NCBI RefSeq assembly: GCF_016889765.1
Contig: NZ_CP069533.1
Coordinates: 1,302,001 to 1,366,000 of the forward strand
Origin: Corynebacterium minutissimum
Lineage (GTDB): Bacteria; Actinomycetota; Actinomycetes; Mycobacteriales; Mycobacteriaceae
DNA: 64,000 bases
Direction of reading: 5' to 3'
Shown: positions 33,246 through 41,328 of the stretch, piece by piece
Layout: every line of letters starts with the position of its first letter
Numbering within the stretch: position 1 is the stretch's first letter
Translations under genes and position numbers: made by a program
The notes under the pieces: generated by a model
Told to the model about the DNA's origin: nothing
The model's input: the letters and a program-made list of their open reading frames with translations, nothing else
The model's database searches: none

Positions 33246-34676
33246 TTACTGGCCTCCCTGTAGCGCGGATTCTTCGGTGGGGTTGCCCTGTGATTCTAGT
33301 TCGGCTGTGGCGGTTGGTCCGTCATTGACCTGCGGTTGTGTCTCCTCAGGTAAGAGTTCTTCGTCTGTGGGTTGCTGCGGGGAGACCTCCTGGGTGGGCG
33401 GCGGCAGCACTGAGTGTGTCGTCGTGACGGTGACGGGGGCCGGGGGCTCTTCCTCCACCGTGGTGGTTTCCACGGTGTTGAGGGTAGTCGAGGCCTCAGT
33501 GGTGGGCTCCTCCGTGGTCTCCGGCGTGACGGTTTCGGTCACGATGATCTCCGTCGGCTGCTCCGTAGTCGTGGGTGCAGGTTCGCTGGAGTTCTCGGTG
33601 AAGAATTTATATCCCGCGAGCCCGATGCCCACGAGCGCAGCGATCGCTACTGCAATGAGCAGGCCGGTGCCGAATCCACCCTTCTTCGTCGGCGGTTCCG
33701 CTGTCGGCGGCTGTGTTGCCGGGCGCACCGTCGTGGGGTGGGCCATGTTGCCCAGCATCTCCGTCGAGGCGGAGGGGGAAGGTTCGGCGGCTAGCGGAGC
33801 GAGTGCGGCAGATTTCGGCTGCGGCGGGCGCTGGCCCTGGCGCACGGCCGAGATGGCGTTGGTGAACTCATTGCCGTCGGCAAAGCGGGTGTTAGGGTCC
33901 TTGCGCAGGGCAAGGCCGATCAGTTCACGCGTGGGCGCGCTTATCGACGTCGACAAGGGCTCCGGCGCCTGACTAATATGCGCCAGCGCTACCGATACCG
34001 AGGAATCACCGCTGAAGGGGCGATTGCCGGCGAGCATTTCATAGCCAACCACACCAAGCGAGTACACGTCCGAAGCTGGGCCGACCTCGTAACCTTGGGC
34101 CTGCTCCGGCGAGACGTACTGGGCGGTGCCGACCACCATGCCGGTGCGCGTCAGCGGCACGGCGGCGGCGGCCTTGGCGATGCCAAAGTCAGTGATCTTG
34201 ACCTGCCCGTTTTGGGTAATCATGAGGTTGCCCGGCTTAATATCGCGGTGCACCAGGCCCATGTGGTGGATGACGGACAGGCCGTGGGAAGCCTGCTCCA
34301 TGACGTCGAGCGTCAGTGTTTCCGGCAGTGCGCCTTCGCGGGCCAGCAGGTCCGCCAAGGATTCACCGCGAATGTATTCCAGGGCCATGAAACAGAAGGT
34401 GCGGCCGTTGTCCTCAAGCTCGCGGTAGTCGTAGGTGGCCACGACGTTCTCGGAGTCAATGGACTCTGCCGCCTTGGCCTCGTTGCGGAAGCGCGAGAGG
34501 AATTCGTTGTTATCGGAGAATTCCGGACGCAGCACCTTAATGGCTACCTCGCGGTCGTTGTGGACATCATCGGCAAGCCACACGGTGGACATACCGCCGT
34601 GGCCGACGATCCACTGCAGCTGGTAGTCCTCACCGATGAGTGCTTGTAGGTGTTCTTTGTTATCAGCGCTGTTCAC
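33246..34676 (-). CDS. pknA: serine/threonine protein kinase PknA
   Basis: This 476-aa protein has kinase motifs GHGGMSTVWLA, VAIKVL, VHRDIKPGNLM, DFGIAKA and GTAQYVSPEQ. There is one membrane helix (GTGLLIAVAIAALVGIGLAGY, about 332-352). The roughly 120-residue outer tail is Pro/Thr/Glu-rich and has no PASTA domain. The GTG start at 34676 overlaps the pbpA stop by one base. It works with PknB on cell-shape and division proteins. Confidence 0.97.
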   Translation of the reverse strand: MNSADNKEHLQALIGEDYQLQWIVGHGGMSTVWLADDVHNDREVAIKVLRPEFSDNNEFLSRFRNEAKAAESIDSENVVATYDYRELEDNGRTFCFMALEYIRGESLADLLAREGALPETLTLDVMEQASHGLSVIHHMGLVHRDIKPGNLMITQNGQVKITDFGIAKAAAAVPLTRTGMVVGTAQYVSPEQAQGYEVGPASDVYSLGVVGYEMLAGNRPFSGDSSVSVALAHISQAPEPLSTSISAPTRELIGLALRKDPNTRFADGNEFTNAISAVRQGQRPPQPKSAALAPLAAEPSPSASTEMLGNMAHPTTVRPATQPPTAEPPTKKGGFGTGLLIAVAIAALVGIGLAGYKFFTENSSEPAPTTTEQPTEIIVTETVTPETTEEPTTEASTTLNTVETTTVEEEPPAPVTVTTTHSVLPPPTQEVSPQQPTDEELLPEETQPQVNDGPTATAELESQGNPTEESALQGGQ

Positions 34677-36106
34677 TACTGCTCACCTCCGTATGCGCGC
34701 AGGATGGCGCGTCCAATCGGTCCGGAGACCTGTCCACCAGTAGCGCCTTCTCCCAGGTTGCCGCCGTCCTTGACCACGACGCCGACCGCAATGTCCTTTT
34801 CCGGGTCAAAGGCCACGTACCACACGTGCGGGGCAAGGCCCTCACCGTGCTCGGCGGTACCCGTCTTGGAGGCAAAGCCATTGCCGTCATAGCCCCAGGT
34901 GGAACGCTCAGAAGCGAACATGAGGTCCGTCAAGGTGTGGGCGGTGTCCTCGTCGATGGCCTCAGCGGCCTGACGTGGTTGAGTCGTGCGAAGCTCATTC
35001 ATCTGGGCATCGGTGATGCGATTGATGAGGTAGGGCTCCATGCGCTTGCCTTTGTTGGCCACGGTGGCGGCCATGACCGCTGCCTGGAGGGCGGACATGG
35101 TGACGTCGCGCTGGCCGATGGCCGATTGGGCGACCTGCGCGCCGTCGCTTAGCTCGCCCAGCGCACCCGAAGAGGTCTCCACACCGAGCGAGTACTTCTC
35201 ACCCACGCCGAAGCCTTCGGCGTACTTGCGCAGCTCATCGGCACCGATACCTTCGGACATCTCCACGAATGCCGTGTTGCACGAGAGCGCAAACGCGGTC
35301 TGGAGCGTGACGCTGTCCGCGCCACCGCAGGCCTGGTTGCCGTAGTTCGTGAGCTCCGTGACGGTATCCGGCAACGTGATAGACGCCGCGCCGGTCAGCG
35401 TGGAATTCGGATTGAAACCGTTGTTGAGGCCGGCAGCCGTGGTGATGATCTTAAAAATCGAACCCGGCGGCAGGGTCTCCTGCGTGGCATGGTTGATGAG
35501 CGGATTGCCCTCTTGATTCTGCAGCTGATCCCACGTTTCGGCCGCGTTGCCCCCGACGAGGTCGGAGACGTTGAAGCTGGGGCTCGACGCCATAGCCAGT
35601 ACTTTCCCCGTGGAGGGCTGAATGGCAACGGCCGCGCCTTTGTAGCCTGGCCCGGCCAGCTGGTCATAGGCAGCCTGCTGCAGCGCTGGATCGATGGTGA
35701 CCTCCACGTTGGCACCCTTCTGCGGCTTGCCGGAGAGCATATCGAGCCAGTTGTGTGCCAGCAGAGAATCATCTTTGCTGTTGAGGATGTCATTCTGCGA
35801 GGCTTCCAGCTGGGAGGCGCCGAAGCGCTCCGAGAGGTAGCCGGTGACATCAGCGAAGGCCGGGGAATCGGTGGGGTAGGAGCGCGAGTAATTGCCGTTC
35901 TCATCCGCGGTGGACTGCGCCAGAACCGTATCGCCGGCGAAGATCTGGCCGCGCGGGGTAGTGCGCATTTCCAGATAGCCGCGAACGTTCTTGGGATTGT
36001 GCGCGTATTTATCCGTCGAAAACGCCTGCACCACCGTGAGGTTCACGAGGAGGACGGCGGTGAGGAGGAGGGCAAAGAGGGAGACGAGGCGAATCGATCT
36101 ATTCAT
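34676..36106 (-). CDS. pbpA: penicillin-binding protein PbpA (class B transpeptidase)
   Basis: This 476-aa protein has an N-terminal membrane anchor (residues 5-28), a dimerisation domain and a transpeptidase domain with SxxK (PPGSIFKI), SxN (SCN) and KTG (SKTGTAEHG). It crosslinks peptidoglycan outside the membrane together with RodA, encoded just upstream with a 4-nt overlap. Substrate of the kinases encoded next to it in mycobacteria. Confidence 0.96.
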   Translation of the reverse strand: MNRSIRLVSLFALLLTAVLLVNLTVVQAFSTDKYAHNPKNVRGYLEMRTTPRGQIFAGDTVLAQSTADENGNYSRSYPTDSPAFADVTGYLSERFGASQLEASQNDILNSKDDSLLAHNWLDMLSGKPQKGANVEVTIDPALQQAAYDQLAGPGYKGAAVAIQPSTGKVLAMASSPSFNVSDLVGGNAAETWDQLQNQEGNPLINHATQETLPPGSIFKIITTAAGLNNGFNPNSTLTGAASITLPDTVTELTNYGNQACGGADSVTLQTAFALSCNTAFVEMSEGIGADELRKYAEGFGVGEKYSLGVETSSGALGELSDGAQVAQSAIGQRDVTMSALQAAVMAATVANKGKRMEPYLINRITDAQMNELRTTQPRQAAEAIDEDTAHTLTDLMFASERSTWGYDGNGFASKTGTAEHGEGLAPHVWYVAFDPEKDIAVGVVVKDGGNLGEGATGGQVSGPIGRAILRAYGGEQ

Positions 36107-37455
36107 CGGGTGGTCTCCTGGATGGCGGGGAACATGGACGTATCACTCGGAGCATTCGAGGTGAGCTCTCGCGCTGGGCGACGAGCCGCGTTGGAAATAC
36201 GCAGCAGCACGGCCAGCAGCATGTAGTTGGCCATGAGCGAGGAGCCGCCGGCGGACATAAACGGCGTGGTCAAACCCGTCATGGGAAGCAGGGCAGAAAT
36301 ACCGCCGGTGACGACGAAAACCTGGACCGCGAGGGTGAGTGCCAAGCCCGAGGCCACCAGCTTGCCATAGGTATCACGGCAGGTCAGCGCCGTGCGGAAA
36401 CCGCGGGAGACGAGCATGGCAAAGAGGATGAGTACCGCAGCCAGGCCCACCAAACCGAATTCCTCGCCGATACCAGCCAGGATGAAGTCCGAATGCGCCA
36501 CCGGCACCATGTCCGGATGGCCCTGGCCCAAACCGGAACCAGTAATGCCGCCGGAGGACATGCCAAACAGCGCCTGGGACAGCTGGAAGCCGGTGGTGTC
36601 ATAGTTGGCCAGCGGGTCAATGAAGTTGGAGAAGCGCTGCTGAATCTTGTCCGAGACCTGGTAGATGCCGAACCCGCCGATGCCCACGAGAATGACACCA
36701 ATGATGAGCCAGCTCACGCGGTTGGTGGCCATGAAGAGCATGCCGAGCACCGTGCTAAACAGCAGCAATGCCGGGCCGAAGTCATTCGAGATGCCCATAA
36801 TGACAATGGCGATGCCCCAAATCACGAGGATGGGGGCCAGGTCACGCAGGCGGGGCAGGGACAGACCCAGGAACTTAAAGCCCGCCACGGTGAACAGGGA
36901 GCGCTTCTGGGTAAGCAGCATGGCGAAGAACAAGATCAGCAAGATCTTGGAGAATTCGCCCGGCTGGATGGAAAAGGGTCCGAGCCACAACCAAATGCGG
37001 GCTTCCACTCCTGGCGGCTGCGGCCATACCAGCGGCAGCGCCAAGAGAATGAGGCCGAGCGCGCCCAAGATATAGGAATAGCGCGTCAGCGAGCGGTGAT
37101 CCCGCAAAAGAACAAGTACCAGCGCAAAGAGGATAAGACCGACGACGGTCCACATCACCTGTCGCACCGCGAGTTCACCGCCACTGGCCAAGTCAAGGCG
37201 CTGCAACATGATAAGCCCCGTGCCGTTGAGCACCGCGACGATAGGCAGCATGATCTGGTCCGCGTAGGGCGCTAAGAAACACAGGAAGAGATGCGCTACA
37301 GCGAAGACTCCGATGAAGCCACCGATGAGGTAGAGCACGTCGAGGGTCAGCACGTTGCCTTGGGAGAGCTCGAGGCTCACCAAGGTGATGGCGAAAACTA
37401 CCGTGGCGAAGACGAGCAGGCCGAACTCAGTTCCACGGGAAAAGAGCTTGCTCAC
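36103..37455 (-). CDS. rodA: SEDS-family peptidoglycan polymerase RodA
   Basis: This 450-aa protein has 10-12 membrane helices. SEDS features include QPGEFSKI, the NDFGPALLLF loop, GSGLGQG and AHSDFILAGIGEEFGLVG, and the final MSAGGSSLMANY. It polymerises glycan strands and pairs with PbpA. GTG start at 37455 directly abuts the pstP stop, with a 4-nt overlap to pbpA downstream. Confidence 0.96.
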   Translation of the reverse strand: MSKLFSRGTEFGLLVFATVVFAITLVSLELSQGNVLTLDVLYLIGGFIGVFAVAHLFLCFLAPYADQIMLPIVAVLNGTGLIMLQRLDLASGGELAVRQVMWTVVGLILFALVLVLLRDHRSLTRYSYILGALGLILLALPLVWPQPPGVEARIWLWLGPFSIQPGEFSKILLILFFAMLLTQKRSLFTVAGFKFLGLSLPRLRDLAPILVIWGIAIVIMGISNDFGPALLLFSTVLGMLFMATNRVSWLIIGVILVGIGGFGIYQVSDKIQQRFSNFIDPLANYDTTGFQLSQALFGMSSGGITGSGLGQGHPDMVPVAHSDFILAGIGEEFGLVGLAAVLILFAMLVSRGFRTALTCRDTYGKLVASGLALTLAVQVFVVTGGISALLPMTGLTTPFMSAGGSSLMANYMLLAVLLRISNAARRPARELTSNAPSDTSMFPAIQETTR

Positions 37456-38844
37456 CTACTTCACCTCCCGGCAGTTGCCCTGTGAGGGCTTGTCCGCATC
37501 CTTCTTGGCGTCCTTTTTCGCCTCATCCGCGGCGTCTTTGTCCTTATCCTTCGCGGCGTCTTTCGACGTGGCGCACGGCTTCAAGGCCTTCTCCGACAGG
37601 CGCGTTAGTTGTGTCTGCACCTCGTCATAGGAGCCTGCGGGCAGGTTGCCCACGGCTGCTCGTTCTGACTCGGGAAGATCCGTGAGCCTAAACGGCGCAT
37701 ACTCGCCTGTGCATTCACCGGTGCTCAGCTTGAGTGAATTGTCCTTGTTCAAGCACGCATGCTGATAGGTGTGGTGCAGGGAGCGGCCAAAGACCTCAAA
37801 ATCCGCGCCTTGTTGGATGGTGAGGACCTCCTCCTCATCCGTAGTCACGTAATAGTTGCTGGCCAAGTGATTCTTCATCCACAGCCCGCCGCTCACCACA
37901 ATCACCAACACGAGGACGAGGGAGGCGATAACCTTCCACCCCACCCGGCTGCGTCGCGGCGGCCGCTGCGGCTCATCCTCGGTGACCTCCCGGGGTTTTA
38001 CCTCAGCGGCTTGTGCTTTTGGGGGCGAGATCAGCTTCGCAGCACGGCTGGCTGAAGAATCCGGATGCGTCGGCTCCGGCACGACGCCTTGGATGGCGCC
38101 GACGGTGATGGGGGAGACGTCGTCAAGCTCTGCGTCCACGACCTCCGCCACCACGATGGTGACGTTATCCGGACCGCCTGAACGCAATGCGAGATCGCGC
38201 AGCATAATAGCGGCCTCATCCACCGAACCTTGGTTCAGCGCCTGCTCGATGGTCGACGCCGTCACCGGATCCGATAGTCCATCCGAGCACAGCAGGATAC
38301 GGTCGCCCACCTGGGCATCTAGCGTAAAGAGCGTCGGCTCCACCGGGCGGCCGGTGTAGGCCTTAAGGATCAGAGACTTTTGCGGGTGGGACGAGACATC
38401 TGCCGGGTCGAGCTTGCCCTCATCCACAAGTGACTGCACGTAGGTATCATCTTTTGTCACCTGAGAAAGCTTGCCGTCACGCAGGCGGTAGCCGCGGGAA
38501 TCACCCACGTGGCACACGCCGAACTGAGAGCCATTGAACATCATGGCAGTCAGCGTGGTGCCCATGCCTTCGGTTTCCGGATGCTCATCCACATGGTCGC
38601 GGATTGCCGCGTTGGCATCTTCCGCCGCCGCGCCCAGCAGGGCCAGCATGTCGTTATCGCCCGGATCGCGCTCGAGGGGCGCCATGTGCTCCACCATCGT
38701 CGTGGACGCGACTTCGCCGGCGGCGTGGCCACCCATGCCGTCGGCAAGCACGAGCAGGTGAGGTCCCGCGTGGGCGGAATCCTCGTTATTGTCGCGGACC
38801 AAACCGCGGTCCGTCACTGCAGTAAATTTCAGGCTCAACGTCAT
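37456..38844 (-). CDS. pstP: PP2C-type protein phosphatase PstP
   Basis: This 462-aa protein has a phosphatase domain (1-235) with metal-binding motifs RDNNEDS, LADGMGGHAAGE, GDSRGYRLRDG and SGGPDNVTIVV. A membrane helix (about 305-325) precedes a Lys/Asp-rich outer tail ending with many KD/DAA repeats. It removes phosphates placed by PknA/PknB. The start at 38844 overlaps fhaB by 4 nt. Also called ppp in C. glutamicum. Confidence 0.96.
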   Translation of the reverse strand: MTLSLKFTAVTDRGLVRDNNEDSAHAGPHLLVLADGMGGHAAGEVASTTMVEHMAPLERDPGDNDMLALLGAAAEDANAAIRDHVDEHPETEGMGTTLTAMMFNGSQFGVCHVGDSRGYRLRDGKLSQVTKDDTYVQSLVDEGKLDPADVSSHPQKSLILKAYTGRPVEPTLFTLDAQVGDRILLCSDGLSDPVTASTIEQALNQGSVDEAAIMLRDLALRSGGPDNVTIVVAEVVDAELDDVSPITVGAIQGVVPEPTHPDSSASRAAKLISPPKAQAAEVKPREVTEDEPQRPPRRSRVGWKVIASLVLVLVIVVSGGLWMKNHLASNYYVTTDEEEVLTIQQGADFEVFGRSLHHTYQHACLNKDNSLKLSTGECTGEYAPFRLTDLPESERAAVGNLPAGSYDEVQTQLTRLSEKALKPCATSKDAAKDKDKDAADEAKKDAKKDADKPSQGNCREVK

Positions 38845-39293
38845 GCCATCAACCTCACGGTCGTCCGACCAAGTTTGATATCCGAACCCACGCCAACGCG
38901 TTCCGGCTGGTCAATACGGGCACCACCCACGAAGGTGCCGTTGCGGGATTCCAAATCCTCCACAAACCACTCGCTGCCCCGACGGAACAGACGAGCGTGG
39001 TGGCCAGAGGAAAAATCATCACCAGTGACAAAATCACAGTCCTGCGCGCGGCCCATCGTACAGTCCTCGAGGGTGCCCAGTTCCATGTGGGAACCGCGCA
39101 GGGGACCCTCCACGATGGCGATTTCACGCGGCGCTTCTCGACGCCTCTGTGACCCCTTCACCGGGGCCGATGCCTGGTACACGCCGGCCGCCTTATTGGC
39201 GTCGCGGCGCATAGCGTTGAGCGCGACCAGAATAAACAGCCACAACAACACCAGCAGGCCGATGCGCAGCGACAGCAGCACGATCGAGTCCAT
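38841..39293 (-). CDS. fhaB: FHA-domain protein FhaB (FipA-like)
   Basis: This 150-aa protein has one N-terminal membrane helix (LRIGLLVLLWLFILVAL) and a C-terminal FHA domain (about 75-148) with MGRAQDCDF, SSGHHARL and LESRNGTFV. FHA domains bind phosphothreonine. In mycobacteria the homologue links phosphorylation to FtsZ/FtsQ assembly. It is second in the operon after fhaA. Confidence 0.93.
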   Translation of the reverse strand: MDSIVLLSLRIGLLVLLWLFILVALNAMRRDANKAAGVYQASAPVKGSQRRREAPREIAIVEGPLRGSHMELGTLEDCTMGRAQDCDFVTGDDFSSGHHARLFRRGSEWFVEDLESRNGTFVGGARIDQPERVGVGSDIKLGRTTVRLMA

Positions 39294-39323
39294 GGACGGT
39301 CCTTACTTTAGGGGGAGTGGGGC

Positions 39324-40154
39324 TTAGTAATTCTGATTCTCAAGGCCCGTAATGCGGACCTCGATGTGGGAGTGGCCGAGGGTAATCACGTCACCATCAG
39401 CCAGCAGCCAGTTGTCAATCGGGGTGTCATTGACCGTGGTGCCGTTGGTGGATTGCAGGTCGACGAGCACAGCGTCCTGACCGTTCCACGTGATCTCAGC
39501 GTGCTGGCGGGAGACACCCGTATCCGGCAGGCGCAAGTCTGCGTCGGTGCTTCGGCCGAGGATATTGGAGCCTTCGCGCACGTGGTAGACGCGGGAGGAA
39601 CCATCCTGCAGCATGAGCGTTACCGCTGGGCCGTGTGGCGTTGGTGCCGGCTCATTCGGGTTCGGCACCATGAAAGCGGTGGTTTTGGCCTCATCGGCGT
39701 TGTGCGGCTGGGTCATAGAGTCCTCCTGACCATGGTCGTCGTGGAAAATCGCATCGAATCCGGTTTCCTCTGTGGGCTCGTGGTCCAGGAAGGACGACAC
39801 GCGCAGCTGGCCTGTACGCAGGCCTGACTCCTCCGCAATCCGCACGATGACCGGCCCCGCGAGGGACCAACCACTGTTGCGAATAAAACGAGTGAGTTGA
39901 TCAGATAGATCCGTAGGAATATCTCGATTTTGGGAGAGGTTCTCAATGTCCTTGGAGGACACACCGACGGTCATGACGTTGGGGCTGTACAGCTTGCCGT
40001 CATCACCGCGGGACAGGTTGTCCTGCGCCTCCTGCTTGAGCAGCTCTTCAATCTCTGCGGGGACGACCTTGCCGCCAAAGACAAAGGCCATGCCGTTGTC
40101 CAATCCGCGCTGCAGGGAAGAATCCAGCTTGGCGAGTTTATCTAGCAATGCCAT
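39324..40154 (-). CDS. fhaA: FHA-domain protein FhaA (DUF3662 + FHA)
   Basis: This 276-aa protein starts MALLDKLAKLDSSLQRGLDN with a DUF3662 domain (about 1-120, VFGGKVVPAEIEELLKQE). A linker with TAFMVPN (a kinase-type Thr) precedes the FHA domain (about 185-270: ILGRSTDADLRLPD, SRQHAEI, STNGTTVND). It is the first gene of the operon. Relatives bind phosphorylated MviN/CwlM and tune lipid II supply. AAGGAGGG lies about 14 nt upstream of the ATG at 40154. Confidence 0.94.
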   Translation of the reverse strand: MALLDKLAKLDSSLQRGLDNGMAFVFGGKVVPAEIEELLKQEAQDNLSRGDDGKLYSPNVMTVGVSSKDIENLSQNRDIPTDLSDQLTRFIRNSGWSLAGPVIVRIAEESGLRTGQLRVSSFLDHEPTEETGFDAIFHDDHGQEDSMTQPHNADEAKTTAFMVPNPNEPAPTPHGPAVTLMLQDGSSRVYHVREGSNILGRSTDADLRLPDTGVSRQHAEITWNGQDAVLVDLQSTNGTTVNDTPIDNWLLADGDVITLGHSHIEVRITGLENQNY

Positions 40155-40383
40155 GGGGAAGTGCCGCCCTCCTTTCAAGAGTATTCCAGGGAACTATCTC
40201 ACTGCGATGGTGGAATACAGCGATATAGCAGCGATCAGTATAGGTGTCTTTCCCCCTCTTAACGTAGACGCGCGCGGCAAAGTTCCCTGTGTATTCAGTA
40301 AAAAGCTCGGGTTTGCCAGCGGATTTGTCGATTCATTAGGGCGGCGTGCTAAAGTTAGCTGGTCGCCAAGACATCAATACCCT

Positions 40384-40468
40384 GCCCGGGTGGCGGAATT
40401 GGCAGACGCGCTGGCTTCAGGTGCCAGTGTCCTTATAGGACGTGCGGGTTCAAGTCCCGCCCCGGGCA
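40384..40468 (+). tRNA. tRNA-Leu (CAG)
   Basis: GCCCGGG pairs with CCCGGGC. There is a long variable arm (TGTCCTTATAGGACG), as in class II tRNAs. Anticodon CAG is at 40418-40420, the T-arm GGTTCAAGTCC is canonical, and the discriminator is A. No CCA is encoded. Its 3' end is duplicated at 40987-41002. Confidence 0.98.
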
Positions 40469-40472
40469 CGCT
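40457..40472. repeat. att-like direct repeat, copy 1 (tRNA-Leu 3' end)
   Basis: CCGCCCCGGGCACGCT covers the last 12 bases of tRNA-Leu plus 4 downstream. An exact copy occurs 530 bp downstream. Integrases commonly use tRNA 3' ends as attB, recreating the tRNA and leaving a direct repeat. Confidence 0.65.
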
Positions 40473-40474
40473 CA

Positions 40475-40511
40475 GACGGCCCCGTTCTCTTGTTGAGAGT
40501 ACGGGGCTGTC
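40475..40511 (+). terminator. hairpin downstream of tRNA-Leu
   Basis: GACGGCCCCGTTCTCT and GAGAGTACGGGGCTGTC form a long G/C-rich stem with one-base bulges and a TGTT loop, then GTCGTTTCG. A likely tRNA-Leu transcription terminator. Confidence 0.7.
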
Positions 40512-40540
40512 GTCGTTTCGGGAAGGCCGGCGTTCAGGTC

Positions 40541-40603
40541 GTCGTTCACGGTAATTAGCGGCCAGAAATTCGAAATTTTTCGCCCTTATCTACCGTGAAC
40601 GAC
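40541..40603. repeat. extragenic palindrome (REP-like)
   Basis: GTCGTTCACGGTA (40541-40553) and TACCGTGAACGAC (40591-40603) are perfect 13-bp arms around a 37-nt centre that holds a smaller AAATTCGAAATTT palindrome. A related segment, on the opposite strand, lies at about 45788-45822 beyond the copper cluster. From 40515 to 41112 there is no convincing gene. Confidence 0.6.
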
Positions 40604-40844
40604 AGCGGGTATCCGCAACGTCCCGAGTTCTCCGAGGGACAGGCAGCTGTGCGGGCCAAGATCGTGTCCCGTTTGCGGGCTTTCAACACAATAGCCGGGA
40701 CCTAGTTCCGGCCTCAGTTGTCGTTAGGTGTTAGCGACACCCACCTAGAACTGCTCCTGAAGGTGCTAGCAGCACCAGCGCTGGGCCTCGCACGAGCATA
40801 CTCTTAGAGCCCCCCACTTCGGTGTGGGAAGCCACAGAGGATCG

Positions 40845-41042
40845 ATGTCTCGAGACATTGCTTTTCGTTGTATCTGGGCAGTTTTAGCTTCCGGGTTTTC
40901 TACCGGATCGATTTGGTGAGACATTGGTGCTGGTTGGACCGGAACGATCTCATGAGACATGCGGAACGATGTCTCCGAACCAGACACCGCCCCGGGCACG
41001 CTGTGAAGTCTCGAGACATCGTTCCGGTCGGTGTCTCGAGAT
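40845..41042. repeat. array of GTCTCGAGAC-type palindromes
   Basis: Palindromic words recur: ATGTCTCGAGACAT (40845-40858), ATCTCATGAGACAT (40947-40960), GTCTCGAGAC (41008-41017) and GTCTCGAGAT (41033-41042). Partial copies are GTGAGACATT (40916-40925) and GATGTCTC (40968-40975). Several are joined to CCGGAACGAT or its complement ATCGTTCCGG. Such arrays accompany some actinobacterial insertion sequences; no transposase gene remains here. Confidence 0.6.
40987..41002. repeat. att-like direct repeat, copy 2
   Basis: CCGCCCCGGGCACGCT is identical to the tRNA-Leu 3' end at 40457-40472. The 514 bp between the copies hold only repeats, so this would be the scar or remnant of an integrated element rather than an intact island. 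Confidence 0.65.
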
Positions 41043-41112
41043 TTTCTGTTTTTGGTTGCCCCAGAAACTCGCAATTCGACTCTCTGGGGCGTGTCTCGGA
41101 AGCTCAAGGCAC

Positions 41113-41300
41113 CACATGATGTCCGCGTCGTTGTGATCGGCGGAGATCTCCCCGTCCGCCTCAGTCGTCGCCGTGGTGGTCTCGGTCGTCTCTGCGGTAG
41201 TCGTCGCAGTGCTGGTGGCCGAGGCGGTGGCGTCGGTGTTGCCTGACTCAGTGGCCTCACCGCAGGCGGCCAGCGCCAGGGTGGAGCCTTTCAGGGTCAT
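41113..41300 (-). pseudogene. truncated DUF305 lipoprotein gene
   Basis: From ATG 41300 the frame reads a short signal with lipobox LALAAC, a Thr/Ser/Ala-rich spacer, then DGEISADHNDADIM, the opening of a DUF305 domain (normally followed by FAQMMIPHHQQA). After about residue 62 the sequence turns into unrelated DNA at about 41113, beside the palindrome array. The signal peptide also looks shortened. DUF305 proteins are metal-linked lipoproteins often found next to copper ATPases, matching the neighbour. A broken remnant is the best reading. Confidence 0.65.
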
Positions 41301-41328
41301 ATGGGGGCAGTGGAGAGAAAGTGGTGGA

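Noticed and set aside
40845..41042. CRISPR array interpretation of the repeated GTCTCGAGAC words
   Set aside because: Units are short, irregularly spaced and in mixed orientation; there are no uniform spacers and no cas genes in the window.
40766..41260. ORFs in the palindrome array (Pro/Arg-rich and others)
   Set aside because: Low-complexity frames across repeats without family resemblance or ribosome sites, apart from the DUF305 fragment.
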